NCBI GenBank assembly: GCA_944386285.1
Contig: CALXAM010000058.1
Span: 59,063 to 123,062 of the forward strand
From: an uncultured Clostridia bacterium
GTDB lineage: Bacteria > Bacillota > Clostridia > Oscillospirales > Ruminococcaceae
Direction: 5' to 3'
DNA: 64,000 nucleotides
Below, one piece after another: positions 14,821 to 25,700 of the stretch; the first letter of the stretch is position 1; every line of letters begins with the position of its first letter. The position numbers and the translations under genes were made by a program. Below the pieces are notes generated by a model. It worked only from the letters and a program-made list of their open reading frames with translations. It did not search any database and was not told the DNA's origin.

Positions 14821-15921
14821 TCAATCAAGAATACCACGCAAAACTGCCGGTTTCATCGGTGCCTTTCGCTCAAAATGTGTGGTCAGCGGAATTGTTTTCT
14901 GTAAATTACTGCTCTTTTCAAATGCTGTTAGGATCTCAAGTACGTGCAACGTCTGTTCATAAGATGCGCGAGGATCCCGTCCGGTTTCCAATGCTTTTGC
15001 CATATCTGCAAGTCCAAGTGCACGACTATTTTCATCATAGTCAAATAACAACGGGAGTTCTTTCATCTCATTGTCACGGCTATGAAACAGCTTGATGGGG
15101 CCTCCGAATCCATTTGGATCCGGAACGATCAGCGTTCCTTCACTTCCATAAATTTCGAATCTCGGCTGTGTTGGATAATATACATCAAACGTTGTAAAAA
15201 TCGTTCCCACAATTCCACTGTCAAAATGAAGCATTCCCATCACAGACGTCGGGACATGAACTTCAATCGTTTCTCCTGCATGCGGCTCACTGGTAATGGT
15301 ACGTGTAGCAAACGGTGTCTTTGTGACGCCAGTAATAGCTTTCACGCCGCCCAATAAATTGATTAACGCAGTTACGTAATAGGGGCCCATATCCATCATC
15401 GGACCACCGCCATACTGATAATAAAAATCAGGATCTGGATGCCATGATTCATGCCCACGACAAATCATAAAAGCAGCAGCTCCAACTGGTTCACCAATCA
15501 TGCCGCTGTCAATCAATTTGCGACAGGTCTGGATTCCTGCGCCTAAGAACGTATCTGGTGCACCGCCAATCATTCGATTTTGTTCTTTTGCAATACGCAC
15601 CAGTTCCTGGCCTTCTTCAAACGAAGCGCCCAATGGTTTTTCCGAATATACATGCTTACCAGCCAGAAGTGCAGCCTTACTGACTTCAAAATGCTCATAA
15701 GGACGTGTCAAATTTAAAACAATATCAATTCCTTCATCAGCAAATAATTCATACATCGTATCGTAAATTTTCGGTACATTGTATCGTTCTTTGGCAGACT
15801 GTGCCCGTTCCTTAATCAAATCACAAACAGCAACCAGTTCAATCTCCGGGAAATGCTTTGTAATATTTTCAAGATAGATGCCACTAATTGCGCCAACACC
15901 TACCATACCAATTTTCATCAT
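14821..15921 (-). CDS. Gfo/Idh/MocA-family oxidoreductase
   Basis: A 366-residue NAD(P)-dependent sugar-type dehydrogenase. The Rossmann start M-K-I-G-M-V-G-V-G-A-I-S-G, the Y-S-E-K-P-L-G box and the D-M-G-P-Y-Y-V-T-A motif of the C-terminal domain are present. The frame runs on to 15996, but ATG 15921 has GGAGG seven bases upstream and starts the Rossmann fold. It follows the ThuA-domain gene by 16 bases; such pairs act on sugar derivatives such as 3-keto-glycosides. Substrate is not evident. Confidence 0.88.
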   Translation of the reverse strand: MMKIGMVGVGAISGIYLENITKHFPEIELVAVCDLIKERAQSAKERYNVPKIYDTMYELFADEGIDIVLNLTRPYEHFEVSKAALLAGKHVYSEKPLGASFEEGQELVRIAKEQNRMIGGAPDTFLGAGIQTCRKLIDSGMIGEPVGAAAFMICRGHESWHPDPDFYYQYGGGPMMDMGPYYVTALINLLGGVKAITGVTKTPFATRTITSEPHAGETIEVHVPTSVMGMLHFDSGIVGTIFTTFDVYYPTQPRFEIYGSEGTLIVPDPNGFGGPIKLFHSRDNEMKELPLLFDYDENSRALGLADMAKALETGRDPRASYEQTLHVLEILTAFEKSSNLQKTIPLTTHFERKAPMKPAVLRGILD

Positions 15922-15937
15922 ATGCCTTCCTCCATAT

Positions 15938-16660
15938 TCAATACATCTTCGCCGTATTTTCAAATCGCTCAGTTGTAAGATGATGTTCTTTCGCAAAAGC
16001 CTTTCCTTCTCCTGCCCAGACCATCCCGCGTTCCATCAATACTTCCGCTGTCGGTGATTTATCAAACACATCGTCATGATGCCCGAGTGAAGTATAAAAC
16101 ACGCGTCCATTTCCCCAAAACTTTGTCCAACAAACCGGCATATCAACTGGTTTATTTGAAATATGATTGTAGGTTACAAGCGGAAATCGTGTTGTTGCTA
16201 ACACTTCAATGGCAGGATCAATATGCAAATAATAATGTTCACTGCAAACAGGGAAATCAGATAATCCCTCTGTAATCGGACTGGAACCATGACAAATATT
16301 GACCGTATAATTGATTCCGTCACCGCCCGGATGACTGACCCATTGTCCTCCTGTCATGAACTGCCATTCTGTATCTTGCCGAAATGCATCACACATGCCA
16401 CCATGACATCCAGCAAGTCCAACGCCCGCACAAACTGCTTCTGAAACATTTTTTACATATTGGTTGTCAATTGTCCCCATTGTCCAACACGCAACGATGA
16501 AATCCAGCTTTTTAAGTGCATCTGCATCTGCAAGACAATCCAATGTGTCCGAAATCGTAACTTCATAATTGTGCTTTTCAAGCAGTCGGGCAAATCTTTT
16601 TGATGTCAGCTGAGGCTCATGTCCATCCCAGCCACCCTGAAAAATCAATGCCTTTTTCAT
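15938..16660 (-). CDS. ThuA-domain protein
   Basis: The 240-residue protein has a glutamine-amidotransferase-like fold of the ThuA family: M-K-K-A-L-I-F-Q-G-G-W-D-G-H-E-P, G-V-G-L-A-G-C-H-G-G-M, and T-S-L-G-H-H-D-D-V-F near the C-terminus. Family members act on keto-sugars or trehalose derivatives. AAAGGAGG precedes the ATG. It is divergent from an AraC regulator, which probably controls it. Confidence 0.85.
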   Translation of the reverse strand: MKKALIFQGGWDGHEPQLTSKRFARLLEKHNYEVTISDTLDCLADADALKKLDFIVACWTMGTIDNQYVKNVSEAVCAGVGLAGCHGGMCDAFRQDTEWQFMTGGQWVSHPGGDGINYTVNICHGSSPITEGLSDFPVCSEHYYLHIDPAIEVLATTRFPLVTYNHISNKPVDMPVCWTKFWGNGRVFYTSLGHHDDVFDKSPTAEVLMERGMVWAGEGKAFAKEHHLTTERFENTAKMY

Positions 16661-16728
16661 GAAAAAACCTCCTTTAAAATTTTTCGCGCTGTGCGCACAA
16701 AATGTGTAGTTTTTATCCGTTTTTTATA

Positions 16729-16758
16729 TTGACATTGTAGCATTATTCACCGTATAAT
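16729..16758 (+). promoter_or_regulatory. Promoter of the AraC regulator gene
   Basis: TTGACA (16729-16734), 18-bp spacer, TATAAT (16753-16758), in the 149-base divergent gap. A 10-bp palindrome TGTGCGCACA at 16690-16699 lies in the ThuA leader and could be an operator. Confidence 0.75.
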
Positions 16759-16809
16759 GCTTAGCAGAAGCAAACAAAAAACACACATTTGTTGCAGGAG
16801 GGTGGAAAG

Positions 16810-17661
16810 ATGCTCCCCTTTTATGAATATCGAACGGATTTGCTGCGTGTGGAAAAAGGACGTGGATTATGTTTCCCGCCACACTTGCATATTTCGCTTG
16901 AACTTTTATATGTAGAATCAGGAACCATGCGTACGTTTATCGGCGATAAGGAATACCTTGTTCACACAGGTGATATCGCATTCATATTTCCAAATACGGT
17001 ACATGCGTATGAATATGGTCCAAATGGGATTCCTGCACAATTCTCCATGCTGATTTATAATGATACGCTTTCCAAAACGCTTCAAACACTGCTGCATGAC
17101 ACCTGCCCGCAGACACCTGTGATTCGAAGGGATGCAATACATCCTGACATTGTATATGCACTTCACGCACTTGCAGCAGAACAGGAAAACGGAAGAGAGG
17201 AAGAGATCATCACACTCCTTGTAAAATTGATTATGGCACGTGCAACGCCTATGCTTTCTCTTGCATACTCTGACGTATCTGGTACAGGTTTGACTGGCGA
17301 AGTGATTGATTATATTGTACGACATTATCGTGAACCACTTTGCTTAGAAGAGCTCTCACGACGATTTGGTGTGAGCCGATATCGAATTTCACGCATTTTT
17401 TCTAATGTGATCCGTACCGGTTTTCACGACTACGTGAATATGCTTCGCATTGGTTATGCGCAAAAATGTTTGGCGGAAACTGATACCCCAATTTTACAAA
17501 TCGCTTTTGAGAGTGGTTTTGAAAATCAACAGTCATTCAATCGCGTGTTTAAGCAAAAAACAGGCTTAACACCGTTATCTTATCGCAAAAAACAAGAACA
17601 AGAAAGGATGAACAATCATGAAACGCTATTTAACGGCGGAAGAAATGAAACAAGTGATTGA
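16810..17661 (+). CDS. AraC-family transcription regulator
   Basis: The 283-residue protein has an N-terminal cupin sensor domain (F-P-P-H-L-H-I-S-L-E-L-L-Y-V-E-S-G) and a C-terminal double helix-turn-helix: L-C-L-E-E-L-S-R-R-F-G-V-S-R-Y-R-I-S-R-I-F and I-L-Q-I-A-F-E-S-G-F-E-N-Q-Q-S-F-N-R-V-F-K. ATG 16810 has GGAGGG at good spacing. It probably senses a sugar-like ligand and controls the divergent ThuA/Gfo genes and the UroD-like gene that overlaps its end by 44 bases. Confidence 0.92.
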   Translation: MLPFYEYRTDLLRVEKGRGLCFPPHLHISLELLYVESGTMRTFIGDKEYLVHTGDIAFIFPNTVHAYEYGPNGIPAQFSMLIYNDTLSKTLQTLLHDTCPQTPVIRRDAIHPDIVYALHALAAEQENGREEEIITLLVKLIMARATPMLSLAYSDVSGTGLTGEVIDYIVRHYREPLCLEELSRRFGVSRYRISRIFSNVIRTGFHDYVNMLRIGYAQKCLAETDTPILQIAFESGFENQQSFNRVFKQKTGLTPLSYRKKQEQERMNNHETLFNGGRNETSD

Positions 17662-18658
17662 AGGGAAAGGATGTGTAGACCGTATTCCTATCACTTATCA
17701 ATTCTGGATTAATCCAGAAACATTTGGTGATCGAAAAGAAGAAGCAAAACAAGTGCTAAATTCCTATCCAGAGGATGTCGCTTCTCGTTTGATTCAAATT
17801 CCAGATGTATTTAAAGCACCTGCGGATGATCCAACCTATCGCTGGGTACAAAAAGACGAACCAAAACAAGAGAAAAAATTAGGCATTGATGCGGTTGTCG
17901 CAATTGAAGATTGGGATGAACTTGATGACGTGCTCGAGCACTTTCCAGATCCTAATTACCCAGGCCTATTCCCTGCTGGTCCAGAGGCAAACGGAAAATA
18001 TATCCTTGCAAATTGGTGGTATTGCTTCTTTGAACGTTTATGGTCTCTGCGTGGTATGGAAAATGCCTTAACTGATTTTTATACGAATCCAGATGAAGTT
18101 CATCGTTTATTTGATGCTTTGGCAACTTTTTATTGCCGAATCATTGAGCGCAGTGCAAAAGAATTACACGCAAATGGCGTTTTTACTTCCGATGATATCG
18201 GAACACAAAACGGACCTTTCTTTTCCTTGGAAATTTTCCGCGAATTCTTTAAGCCCTACTACAAACGGATTATTGATACCGCACATGCAAATGGAATGCA
18301 TTTTTGGCTGCATACTTGTGGAAATATCGAAATGTTTTTACCGGATTTTATTGAAATCGGTTTAGACGTCATTCATCCAATTCAAAAATATACAATGGAA
18401 GAAACGCATATTGCAAAAACATATGGCGATAAAATTTGCATTTGGGCTGGTTTTGACGTACAACAGACCATTCCTTATGGTACTCCTGAAGACGTTCGAA
18501 AAGAAGTCCGTTTTTTGATTGATACCTATTATCGTAAAGATGGACGCTTTATTCTAACACTTGGAAATGCTGCAACAGCAGATACGCCAATGGAAAGCTT
18601 AAAAGCCTTATTGGATGAAACCGTTACATATGGTGAGCAAAAATGCAGCAAAGCATAA
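17618..18658 (+). CDS. Uroporphyrinogen-decarboxylase-family protein (methyltransferase-like)
   Basis: A 346-residue TIM-barrel protein of the UroD/MtaA superfamily. H-T-C-G-N at about 229-233 matches the zinc-binding H-x-C of the methyltransferase branch, and the protein lacks the tight porphyrin-site pattern of HemE. No other heme gene is near, so a catabolic methyl- or group-transfer role with the AraC/ThuA/Gfo set is more likely. The ATG lies inside the AraC gene (44-base overlap) with AAAGGA upstream. Confidence 0.8.
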   Translation: MKRYLTAEEMKQVIEGKGCVDRIPITYQFWINPETFGDRKEEAKQVLNSYPEDVASRLIQIPDVFKAPADDPTYRWVQKDEPKQEKKLGIDAVVAIEDWDELDDVLEHFPDPNYPGLFPAGPEANGKYILANWWYCFFERLWSLRGMENALTDFYTNPDEVHRLFDALATFYCRIIERSAKELHANGVFTSDDIGTQNGPFFSLEIFREFFKPYYKRIIDTAHANGMHFWLHTCGNIEMFLPDFIEIGLDVIHPIQKYTMEETHIAKTYGDKICIWAGFDVQQTIPYGTPEDVRKEVRFLIDTYYRKDGRFILTLGNAATADTPMESLKALLDETVTYGEQKCSKA

Positions 18659-18671
18659 GTTAATAACGATA

Positions 18672-18705
18672 AAAGGACAGATCACAAAGTGATCTGTCCT
18701 TTTTC
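18672..18705 (+). terminator. Terminator after the UroD-like gene
   Basis: A 15-bp perfect stem (18672-18686, 18690-18704) with AAA loop and T-run. Confidence 0.9.
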
Positions 18706-18731
18706 TAATTATTATTTTAATTTAGCGCAAA

Positions 18732-18760
18732 AAAAGAGAACCCATAAAGGGTTCTCTTTT
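18732..18760 (-). terminator. Terminator of the sugar ABC transporter operon
   Basis: A 12-bp perfect stem (18732-18743, 18749-18760) with ATAAA loop and, on the minus strand, a T-run. Confidence 0.88.
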
Positions 18761-18775
18761 TCATCTTTTTACAGA

Positions 18776-20272
18776 TTATTTGCTAGCAAGGTACTCATCA
18801 ACCTGAGCCTGGCAGCCTTCAATGATCTTTCTGTAGCCTGCAGCTTCCAGTTCGCTCATAGCCTGTGCCAATGTTGCGTCAACATCCTCATATGCGCCGC
18901 AAGCAAGTGCAGCAGCGTACTGCTGGAAGACAGCTGTGCAAGCAGCAATCTCATTGGTGTAATCTTCTGTCACAAATGTGAAGCCGATCAAATCAGTCGG
19001 GGTAGCATTCATAGACATCTCTTTAACGTCTTCGTACATGTCTACCGGAGACGGAGTGGTCGGAGTCAGGATCCATGTGGAAGCCTGAGAGAAGGAACCC
19101 GGTGCCCAGTCATCATTCAATGTCTTAACGGTGCCGTCTTCTGTGAGCTCCCAGTTCTCGCCTTGAATACCATAAGCGAGCATGTTTCTGTACTCTGCAT
19201 TTGTGTTGATGTACTGCAGATATTTCAGTGCAGCTTCTTTCTTCTCAGAGTTAGCGAAGATACCGTTCAAAGAACCGTTAACTGTAGCTCTGGAAGCGAT
19301 CGGCTCGTGCTGAGCTTTGATTGCGACAGTGTAGTCTTTCTGGTTGCCCCAGACAGCTTCTGCGCCTTCCCAGCCCTGAGCTTTACTTACAACGATGTAC
19401 TGAAGCTCAGATTCAATCTGCTGTGCGTCCTGGTTAACCAGGCCTTCTTTTCTCCACATAGCCATCTCTTTGTAGTCAGCGATGGTATCCGGATCTTCCC
19501 AAGTGGAAACGATTTTTACTTCATCGTCGCCCAGTTTGTCGCCAATGTGGATATCGCCGAGGATAGAATCCCAACGAGCAGCCTCAAAGCCGTTCAAACC
19601 GGATTTGTTGAAGTTCAGCGGAGCTGTCAGATCATGCGGATAAGTTTCGCCGCCATTGTCAACATACTCTTTGATTTTGCGGAGAAGCGGAGTAACAGTG
19701 GACAATCCTGCACCTGCTTTGTTGAATTCTTCTTCAGCGCCAACTTTATCAAAGACATACTCTTTGTTGCAGATCCAGAAGTTCTGTGCTGCAGAGTCTT
19801 TGGTGGTCGGAACAGCGTAAATTTCGCCGTTTACAGTTGCAGACTCCCAGAAGAACTCAGGCATAGAGTTGTACAGTTCCTGGAACTGCTCTTCTTTCAG
19901 CATATCGGTCAACGGAGCCAAATAGCCTTTCTGAGCCGATGTATCGTAGCTTGCGAACCAAGAGCAAACAAAAGCGATATCATCTTTTTGACCGGTGGAC
20001 AATGCTGTGTTCAGTTTATCTGCACTATCAGTTGCCCAAACGAATTTTACAGTCACGCCAATATCTTTAGCGGACTTTTCATTGAGTGCTTCAACGACAG
20101 CCGAATCATCATTCGGTGCATTACCCCAATGCCACCAAACGATCTCGACAGGTTCGTCGCCTGTGCCGTCTCCAGAGCCCGACGGTTCGCCGCCGTTGTT
20201 GCATGCTGCAAACAAGGAAGCAACCATTGCCAGAGCAAGAAGGAGAGACAACAATTTGATTTTGCCTTTCAT
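18776..20272 (-). CDS. ABC transporter sugar-binding lipoprotein
   Basis: A 498-residue extracellular solute-binding protein. The signal has a lipobox (S-L-F-A-A-C at about 18-23) followed by a Gly/Ser/Glu-rich linker, then V-E-I-V-W-W-H-W-G. The length and two-lobe pattern (with D-G-T-V-K-T-L-N-D-D-W) fit the LipO/LplA-like family that works with LplB/LplC permeases for oligosaccharides. It is the last gene of a three-gene operon without an ATPase; a shared MsmX-type ATPase elsewhere is expected. Confidence 0.9.
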   Translation of the reverse strand: MKGKIKLLSLLLALAMVASLFAACNNGGEPSGSGDGTGDEPVEIVWWHWGNAPNDDSAVVEALNEKSAKDIGVTVKFVWATDSADKLNTALSTGQKDDIAFVCSWFASYDTSAQKGYLAPLTDMLKEEQFQELYNSMPEFFWESATVNGEIYAVPTTKDSAAQNFWICNKEYVFDKVGAEEEFNKAGAGLSTVTPLLRKIKEYVDNGGETYPHDLTAPLNFNKSGLNGFEAARWDSILGDIHIGDKLGDDEVKIVSTWEDPDTIADYKEMAMWRKEGLVNQDAQQIESELQYIVVSKAQGWEGAEAVWGNQKDYTVAIKAQHEPIASRATVNGSLNGIFANSEKKEAALKYLQYINTNAEYRNMLAYGIQGENWELTEDGTVKTLNDDWAPGSFSQASTWILTPTTPSPVDMYEDVKEMSMNATPTDLIGFTFVTEDYTNEIAACTAVFQQYAAALACGAYEDVDATLAQAMSELEAAGYRKIIEGCQAQVDEYLASK

Positions 20273-20338
20273 AACGAAATCCTCCTAAAAAATATTATTT
20301 AAACCCGAAGATTTAAATACAAAATGATTAAGTACCGA

Positions 20339-21277
20339 TCAGCCTTTTACAGCGCCGATGGTAAGACCAGAAATAAAGTATTTCTGGAAGAACGGATACG
20401 AACATGCAATCGGAATAACGATAACAACAACGAGTGCCATTTTCATACCGTCTGTCGGAATACGATTTGCAAGTTCAACAGCAGAAACACCGATATACTG
20501 CGCATTGTTGATCATTGCCTGAATAGAACGGTCAATCTGAATCAAGAAGTACTGCAGTGGCCACAATGATTTCTCATTGATGAACATGTATGCTTGCCAC
20601 CAGTCGTTCCAATATGCGAACGAAAGGAACAGACCAATCGTTGCAAGTGCCGGAAGAGAAATCGGAAGAACGATCTGGAAGAAAATACGGAGCTGACTTG
20701 CACCGTCAATCTTACCAGACTCAATCAGCGAATCCGGAACTGTTGTTTGGAAGAACGTTCTCAAAATGATAACATAGAACGATGCAACTGCGAGCGGAAG
20801 AATCAAAACAAGCAGTGTATCCTGAATATAAAGGAACTGTGTAATGATCAGGTACATGGAAACCATACCGCCGCTGAATACCATCGGAATGAAAACGATC
20901 CATGTGTAAAGCTTTTTCAGTTTGAAGCTTGAACGGGACAGAACATAACCCATTGAAGCGTTTAAGAACAAACCAAGCACTGTACCGCCAACTGTAACCA
21001 CAATAGAAATCAAGAAGGAAGTAACAATCTGCTCACGGTTATTCCACAACTCCGAGTATGCTGCCAATGACCATTTTTGCGGGAAGAAAGAATAGCCAAT
21101 TGCAGAAATAGAAGTTTTATCAGTAAGCGAGATAATAATAACGAAGATCAGCGGGATGACGCAGCATAGAGCAGCGATGATGAAAATGATTGAAAACAAA
21201 ATATTCATCGGCATGCTGACACGATTAAATTTCGCCAGACCTTCCAATACAGGTTTTTCTTTTTTCGTTTTAGCCAT
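20339..21277 (-). CDS. Carbohydrate ABC transporter permease (LplC/YtcP-like)
   Basis: A 312-residue permease with six helices and the ATPase-docking loop S-G-K-I-D-G-A-S-Q-L-R-I-F-F-Q-I-V-L-P. ATG 21277 is preferred over GTG 21286 because GGGGG lies eight bases before it. It follows the first permease by 15 bases and forms the membrane heterodimer with it. Confidence 0.9.
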   Translation of the reverse strand: MAKTKKEKPVLEGLAKFNRVSMPMNILFSIIFIIAALCCVIPLIFVIIISLTDKTSISAIGYSFFPQKWSLAAYSELWNNREQIVTSFLISIVVTVGGTVLGLFLNASMGYVLSRSSFKLKKLYTWIVFIPMVFSGGMVSMYLIITQFLYIQDTLLVLILPLAVASFYVIILRTFFQTTVPDSLIESGKIDGASQLRIFFQIVLPISLPALATIGLFLSFAYWNDWWQAYMFINEKSLWPLQYFLIQIDRSIQAMINNAQYIGVSAVELANRIPTDGMKMALVVVIVIPIACSYPFFQKYFISGLTIGAVKG

Positions 21278-21292
21278 TTCATCCACCCCCTA

Positions 21293-22246
21293 TTAGAAGA
21301 ACGCGCTTTCACGGTCAATCTTCGAAACAATCGCGTTGGCGATGAGAATACAGATACATCCAGAAATAGACTGGAAGAACGCCGCAGCCGAAGTAAGACT
21401 GATCTGTCCGCCTGTTTTCAATGCCTGCATAATATAAACGTCAAACGTCATTGTAACAGGCATCAATTGTGATGTACCTTTCGGAACCTGATAGAACAAG
21501 CCGAAGTCCGAGTTAAAGATTCTTCCGACAGCCATGATCGTCATAATAATCATGATCTGTTTCAAAAGCGGAATCGTAATCTTAGTGGTTTGCTGCCATT
21601 TGGTAGCACCGTCGATCACGGCTGCCTCATAATATGTAGCATCAATGCCGGTAATCGAAGCCAGATAAACAACCATGCCGTAACCTGTTGTTTTCCAAAT
21701 GTTCATAATGACCAAAATAAGAGGCCAGTAACCAATGGATGTTGGTCCATACCAGTCAACCGCTTCACCGCCAAGCGCGGTAATGATCGAGTTGAACACA
21801 CCTTTGTCCGGGCTCATAAACGCAAACAGGAAGTAACTTGCCACGACCCATGACATAAAGTGCGGCAGGAACATTGCCGTTTGACAAACCTTTGCAAGTT
21901 TTTGACTGTAGAGGTTCGATACCATGATTGCCAGTGCAACCGGAATAACAACACCCAAAACGATAAATACCAGATTATAAAGGATGGTGTTGCGCAAAGC
22001 ATTCATTGCATTCGGTGTCATAAAGAAGAACTCAAAGTTGCTGAATCCTACCCAATCACTCGCAAAGAAGCTCTCGAAGAAGTTACCTTGGATTTTCCAG
22101 CTTTTAAATGCGATCAACAGACCGAATAACGGAAGGTAGCTGAACACCAAATACCAAATAACCGTTGGCAAAGATAAGAGAATGAGTTCAAAATCATCAA
22201 AGGTAAATTTCTTGCCTTTGACTTTTGCTGCTTTAACCTTCGCCAT
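21293..22246 (-). CDS. Carbohydrate ABC transporter permease (LplB-like)
   Basis: A 317-residue permease of six helices with a basic N-terminal tail; the docking loop is Y-E-A-A-V-I-D-G-A-T-K-W-Q-Q-T-T-K-I-T-I-P. It is the first gene of the operon. With the binding protein and the divergent alpha-mannosidase it points to uptake of mannose-containing oligosaccharides, by context only. Confidence 0.9.
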   Translation of the reverse strand: MAKVKAAKVKGKKFTFDDFELILLSLPTVIWYLVFSYLPLFGLLIAFKSWKIQGNFFESFFASDWVGFSNFEFFFMTPNAMNALRNTILYNLVFIVLGVVIPVALAIMVSNLYSQKLAKVCQTAMFLPHFMSWVVASYFLFAFMSPDKGVFNSIITALGGEAVDWYGPTSIGYWPLILVIMNIWKTTGYGMVVYLASITGIDATYYEAAVIDGATKWQQTTKITIPLLKQIMIIMTIMAVGRIFNSDFGLFYQVPKGTSQLMPVTMTFDVYIMQALKTGGQISLTSAAAFFQSISGCICILIANAIVSKIDRESAFF

Positions 22247-22658
22247 GTCTTCACTCCTATTCTTTTTTTAAAATTTACGCTGCGCTGTCAGTTCTCCACG
22301 TTCAAGCACCGAAACCCCTTACCGAATCATGCTTTATGCAAAGTGCCCATACATGCGCTCGTAGTGTATGTCTATATATTACTATACTCGAAACAATTTT
22401 GCAATACTTTTTTTGCAAAAACACTAAATAATTTATTTTATGATTATTCATAATAACGAAAAACACCAAACAAAGCCTGTTTTATGCGATATAATCTGAA
22501 AAAAATACTTTCAGAAAAAACATCAAGTCAGATGGGTTTAAAATTCATCAAAATGACAATACTGCGTTTTCACAAATAATCATTATGCAAAAAAAACATA
22601 TCAAACGATGTTAATTATAGCACATATCGCACAAAAGTCAACCTTTATTTCTTTTTGA
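22247..22658. other. AT-rich divergent control region, no gene
   Basis: About 410 bases between the leftward transporter operon and the promoter of the mannosidase gene. I see an inverted TTTTGCA/TGCAAAA pair at 22397-22420 next to a possible leftward promoter (TTGCAA with TAATAT), which is weak. No coding region is supported. Confidence 0.4.
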
Positions 22659-22687
22659 TTGGCATTTTGCTTTGGTTATGTTATAAT
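22659..22687 (+). promoter_or_regulatory. Promoter of the alpha-mannosidase gene
   Basis: TTGGCA (22659-22664), 17-bp spacer, TATAAT (22682-22687), 74 bases before the ATG. Confidence 0.82.
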
Positions 22688-22761
22688 ACAAGCACAGATT
22701 AGGCGGAAAATTCAGTGTTTTTTGTATGCTGGCTTTTCTGTTATATAAAGGAGGCATTTTT

Positions 22762-25700
22762 ATGATGAATGAGCCGCAAATCAAGCGCATGCTCTCAAAG
22801 CTTTCGCAGCTTGAAGAAACGCTCGACCGCTATGTGTTTAAAAAACAAGCGGAGCTTTCGGTCGTAAAATACGAAACGAAAGAGCTTTTAAGCCGTGCGC
22901 CTGAGGACGACACACTGTACACAGAAGTAAAACCAGGCGACATCTGGGGCGCAGAGCGTTCTTACTGCTGGTTTAAAGGAAGCTTTACCGTTCCGGCTGA
23001 GCTTGCAGGCAAACCGCTCTACATCTATCCGCGTTTCGGCGCTTACGAGGCAATGCTGTTTGTTGACGGTGTGCCGTTCGGAAACTTTGCATACAAAATT
23101 TCCGAAACAGATCATGGCAACCATTACTGTGATCTGCTGTGCTTAGAGCCGAAAGCTGGACAAGTCATCGACATTGTGATCGAAGCATACGCAGGTCACT
23201 ATGTAATCGGTACACAGCCCTTTGAGCACAATCCTGTACCAAATTATAAGTATACATTTGAAAGCATCGATATCTGCACGAAAAATCAGGATATCGCTGA
23301 TTTCATCTATGATCTGCGCTGTTTAAATCAGCTGGCATCCACAATGGATGAATACAGCTTCCGCCGCGGTGACGTTGTTAACTGTCTTGCAAAAGTGCAC
23401 GAAACCGTTTACTACTCCCCAGAACACACCGACGAAACAGTTTGGCGCGCAGCACTTGCCGACGCACGCGAGATCATGCGTCCGTGCTTAGAGGCAAAAA
23501 ATGCAGATTCCGCACCGAGTGTCGGACTCATCGGCCACAGCCACATGGACACCGCTTGGCTTTGGGACATTTCCGAGACGATCAAAAAATGTGCCCGCAC
23601 CTATGCAAACCAGATGGCACTCATGGAGGAATATCCGGAGTACTGCTTCATTCAGAGTAGTGCATACCACTTAGAGCTCATGCGCCGCTACTATCCGGAG
23701 CTGTTTGCCCGCATTCAGGAAAAAGTCAAAGAGGGGCGCTATGAGCCAAACGGCGGCGTTTGGGTCGAGTGCGACTGCAACATCACCTCCGGCGAGTCAA
23801 TGATTCGTCAGTTCCTGTGGGGCCAGCGCTACACTGAGAAATATTTCGGCTACCGCTCTGACTGCTTCTGGCTGCCGGACACCTTCGGCTACAGTGCAGC
23901 AATCCCGCAGATCATGAAAGGCTGCGGCGTCGATTACTTCCTGACCACAAAACTCTCGTGGAACGACACCAACACCTTCCCGTATGAGACATTTATCTGG
24001 GAAGGCATCGACGGCACCGACGTGTTCACCCACTTCAACTGCACCCACTGCTGGCCGGACCCGAAAACGCTTATCGAGCGCACCGAGGGACGCGGCGCAG
24101 TCAACTCGCTGCAACAAAAATCCGTATCCGATTCCCGCCTGATTTCCTACGGTCAGGGCGACGGCGGCGGCGGACCGATGTTTGAAATGATTGAAATGTC
24201 CCGTCGTGTCAAAGATTTGGATGGCTGCCCGAAAGCATACCACACCACCGTTTCTGACTTTATGAAAAAGCTCGAAAAAGAAGCGGTCAATCCGAACACC
24301 TATGCCGGCGAGCTTTACTTAGAGCTGCACCGCGGTACGCTTACAAACCAGCATCAGATTAAACGCAACAACCGCAAAGCGGAAATTGCCATCCACAATG
24401 CTGAGATTCTGACCGTTTGCGATGCAATCAAAGAGAAAAAAGCAGCAGACGACAAAGAAATCCGTCCGCTGCTTGAAACACTGCTTGTAAACCAGTTCCA
24501 CGACATTCTGCCGGGTACTTGTATCCAGACCGCACACGAGCAGTCCAATCGTGAAACAACCGAGATCATCGAAAAAGCAACTGCTATGGCAAACGACCTC
24601 ATCAAAGGCGAGGGCGAAGGCGAGCAGACACTCGTAAACCTTTTGCCGTTTGAATATGATGACGTCGTCTACCTGGATGCAAAAGACGGCTGCATCGTCG
24701 CTGACGACACAGTTGCACAGCAGTATGTGCGTGATCTGGATGACAACGAGCTGTTAGCGCTTGCAGGCGTAAAAATTCCGGCAATGTCCTCGCTCACTGT
24801 CACACACGATGATCGCTGCGCTTGTGGAAACTTTAACTTTACCTATGAAAACGGCAAAGTGACCACTCCGTTTGCAGAGATCACGTTCAATGAAAAAGGC
24901 TATATGTCCTCGTTTATCGATAAACGCAACGGCCGTGAGTTGGTTGCCGGACTGCCGTTTAATACTTTCTTAATGGCAGAGGACGTGCCGAGCGCATGGG
25001 ACAACTGGGATGTTGACGCAGACATTCAGCCAAAATTCAAAGACTGCGCAGAGCTTTTGAGCGAAGAAGTCATTTCGAACGGTGCTGCACAGCTACGCAT
25101 TCGCCGCACGTACAAGCTCTCCGACAAATCGTCGCTGCGTCAGGACATGGTCTTTCATGCACGCACGCCTCGCATCGACTTTGAAACGGAGATCGAATGG
25201 CACGATATCCGCCGGTTCTTAAAAACCGCATTCGACACCTCAATTCTTGCTCGTCAGGCACGCCACGAGATCCAGTTCGGCTATGCAACAAAACCGACCA
25301 CCCGCAACAATGCAATCGAGCAGGCAATGTTTGAGGTATTAAATCACAAATACACCGACTTGAGCGAAACACAGTACGGCTGTGCAATCTTAAACGACTG
25401 CAAATACGGCATCTCCGTCGAAGGCGGCAGCATGCGCCTGTCCCTGCACAAAGGCGGCATCCGTCCGGACCCGCGCGGTGACGCAGGCACCCATCGTGTT
25501 ACCTACAGCTTCTTACCGCACATGGGTGGATTCAGCGCAGAAACCGTTATCAAACCGGCATATGCATTAAACTACCGTCCGCTCGTCACCGAGGGCCGTT
25601 TCATTCTGCCGCAGCTTCTTTCTGTAGAAAATGCGCCGAACGTTATCATCGAAACCGTCAAACCGTGCGAGGATGCACAGAACGCTTGCATCGTCCGTCT

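Noticed and set aside
18689..20302. A long plus-strand open frame of 537 codons
   Set aside because: It is the mirror of the sugar-binding lipoprotein gene, has a Cys/Phe-rich composition and no ribosome site.
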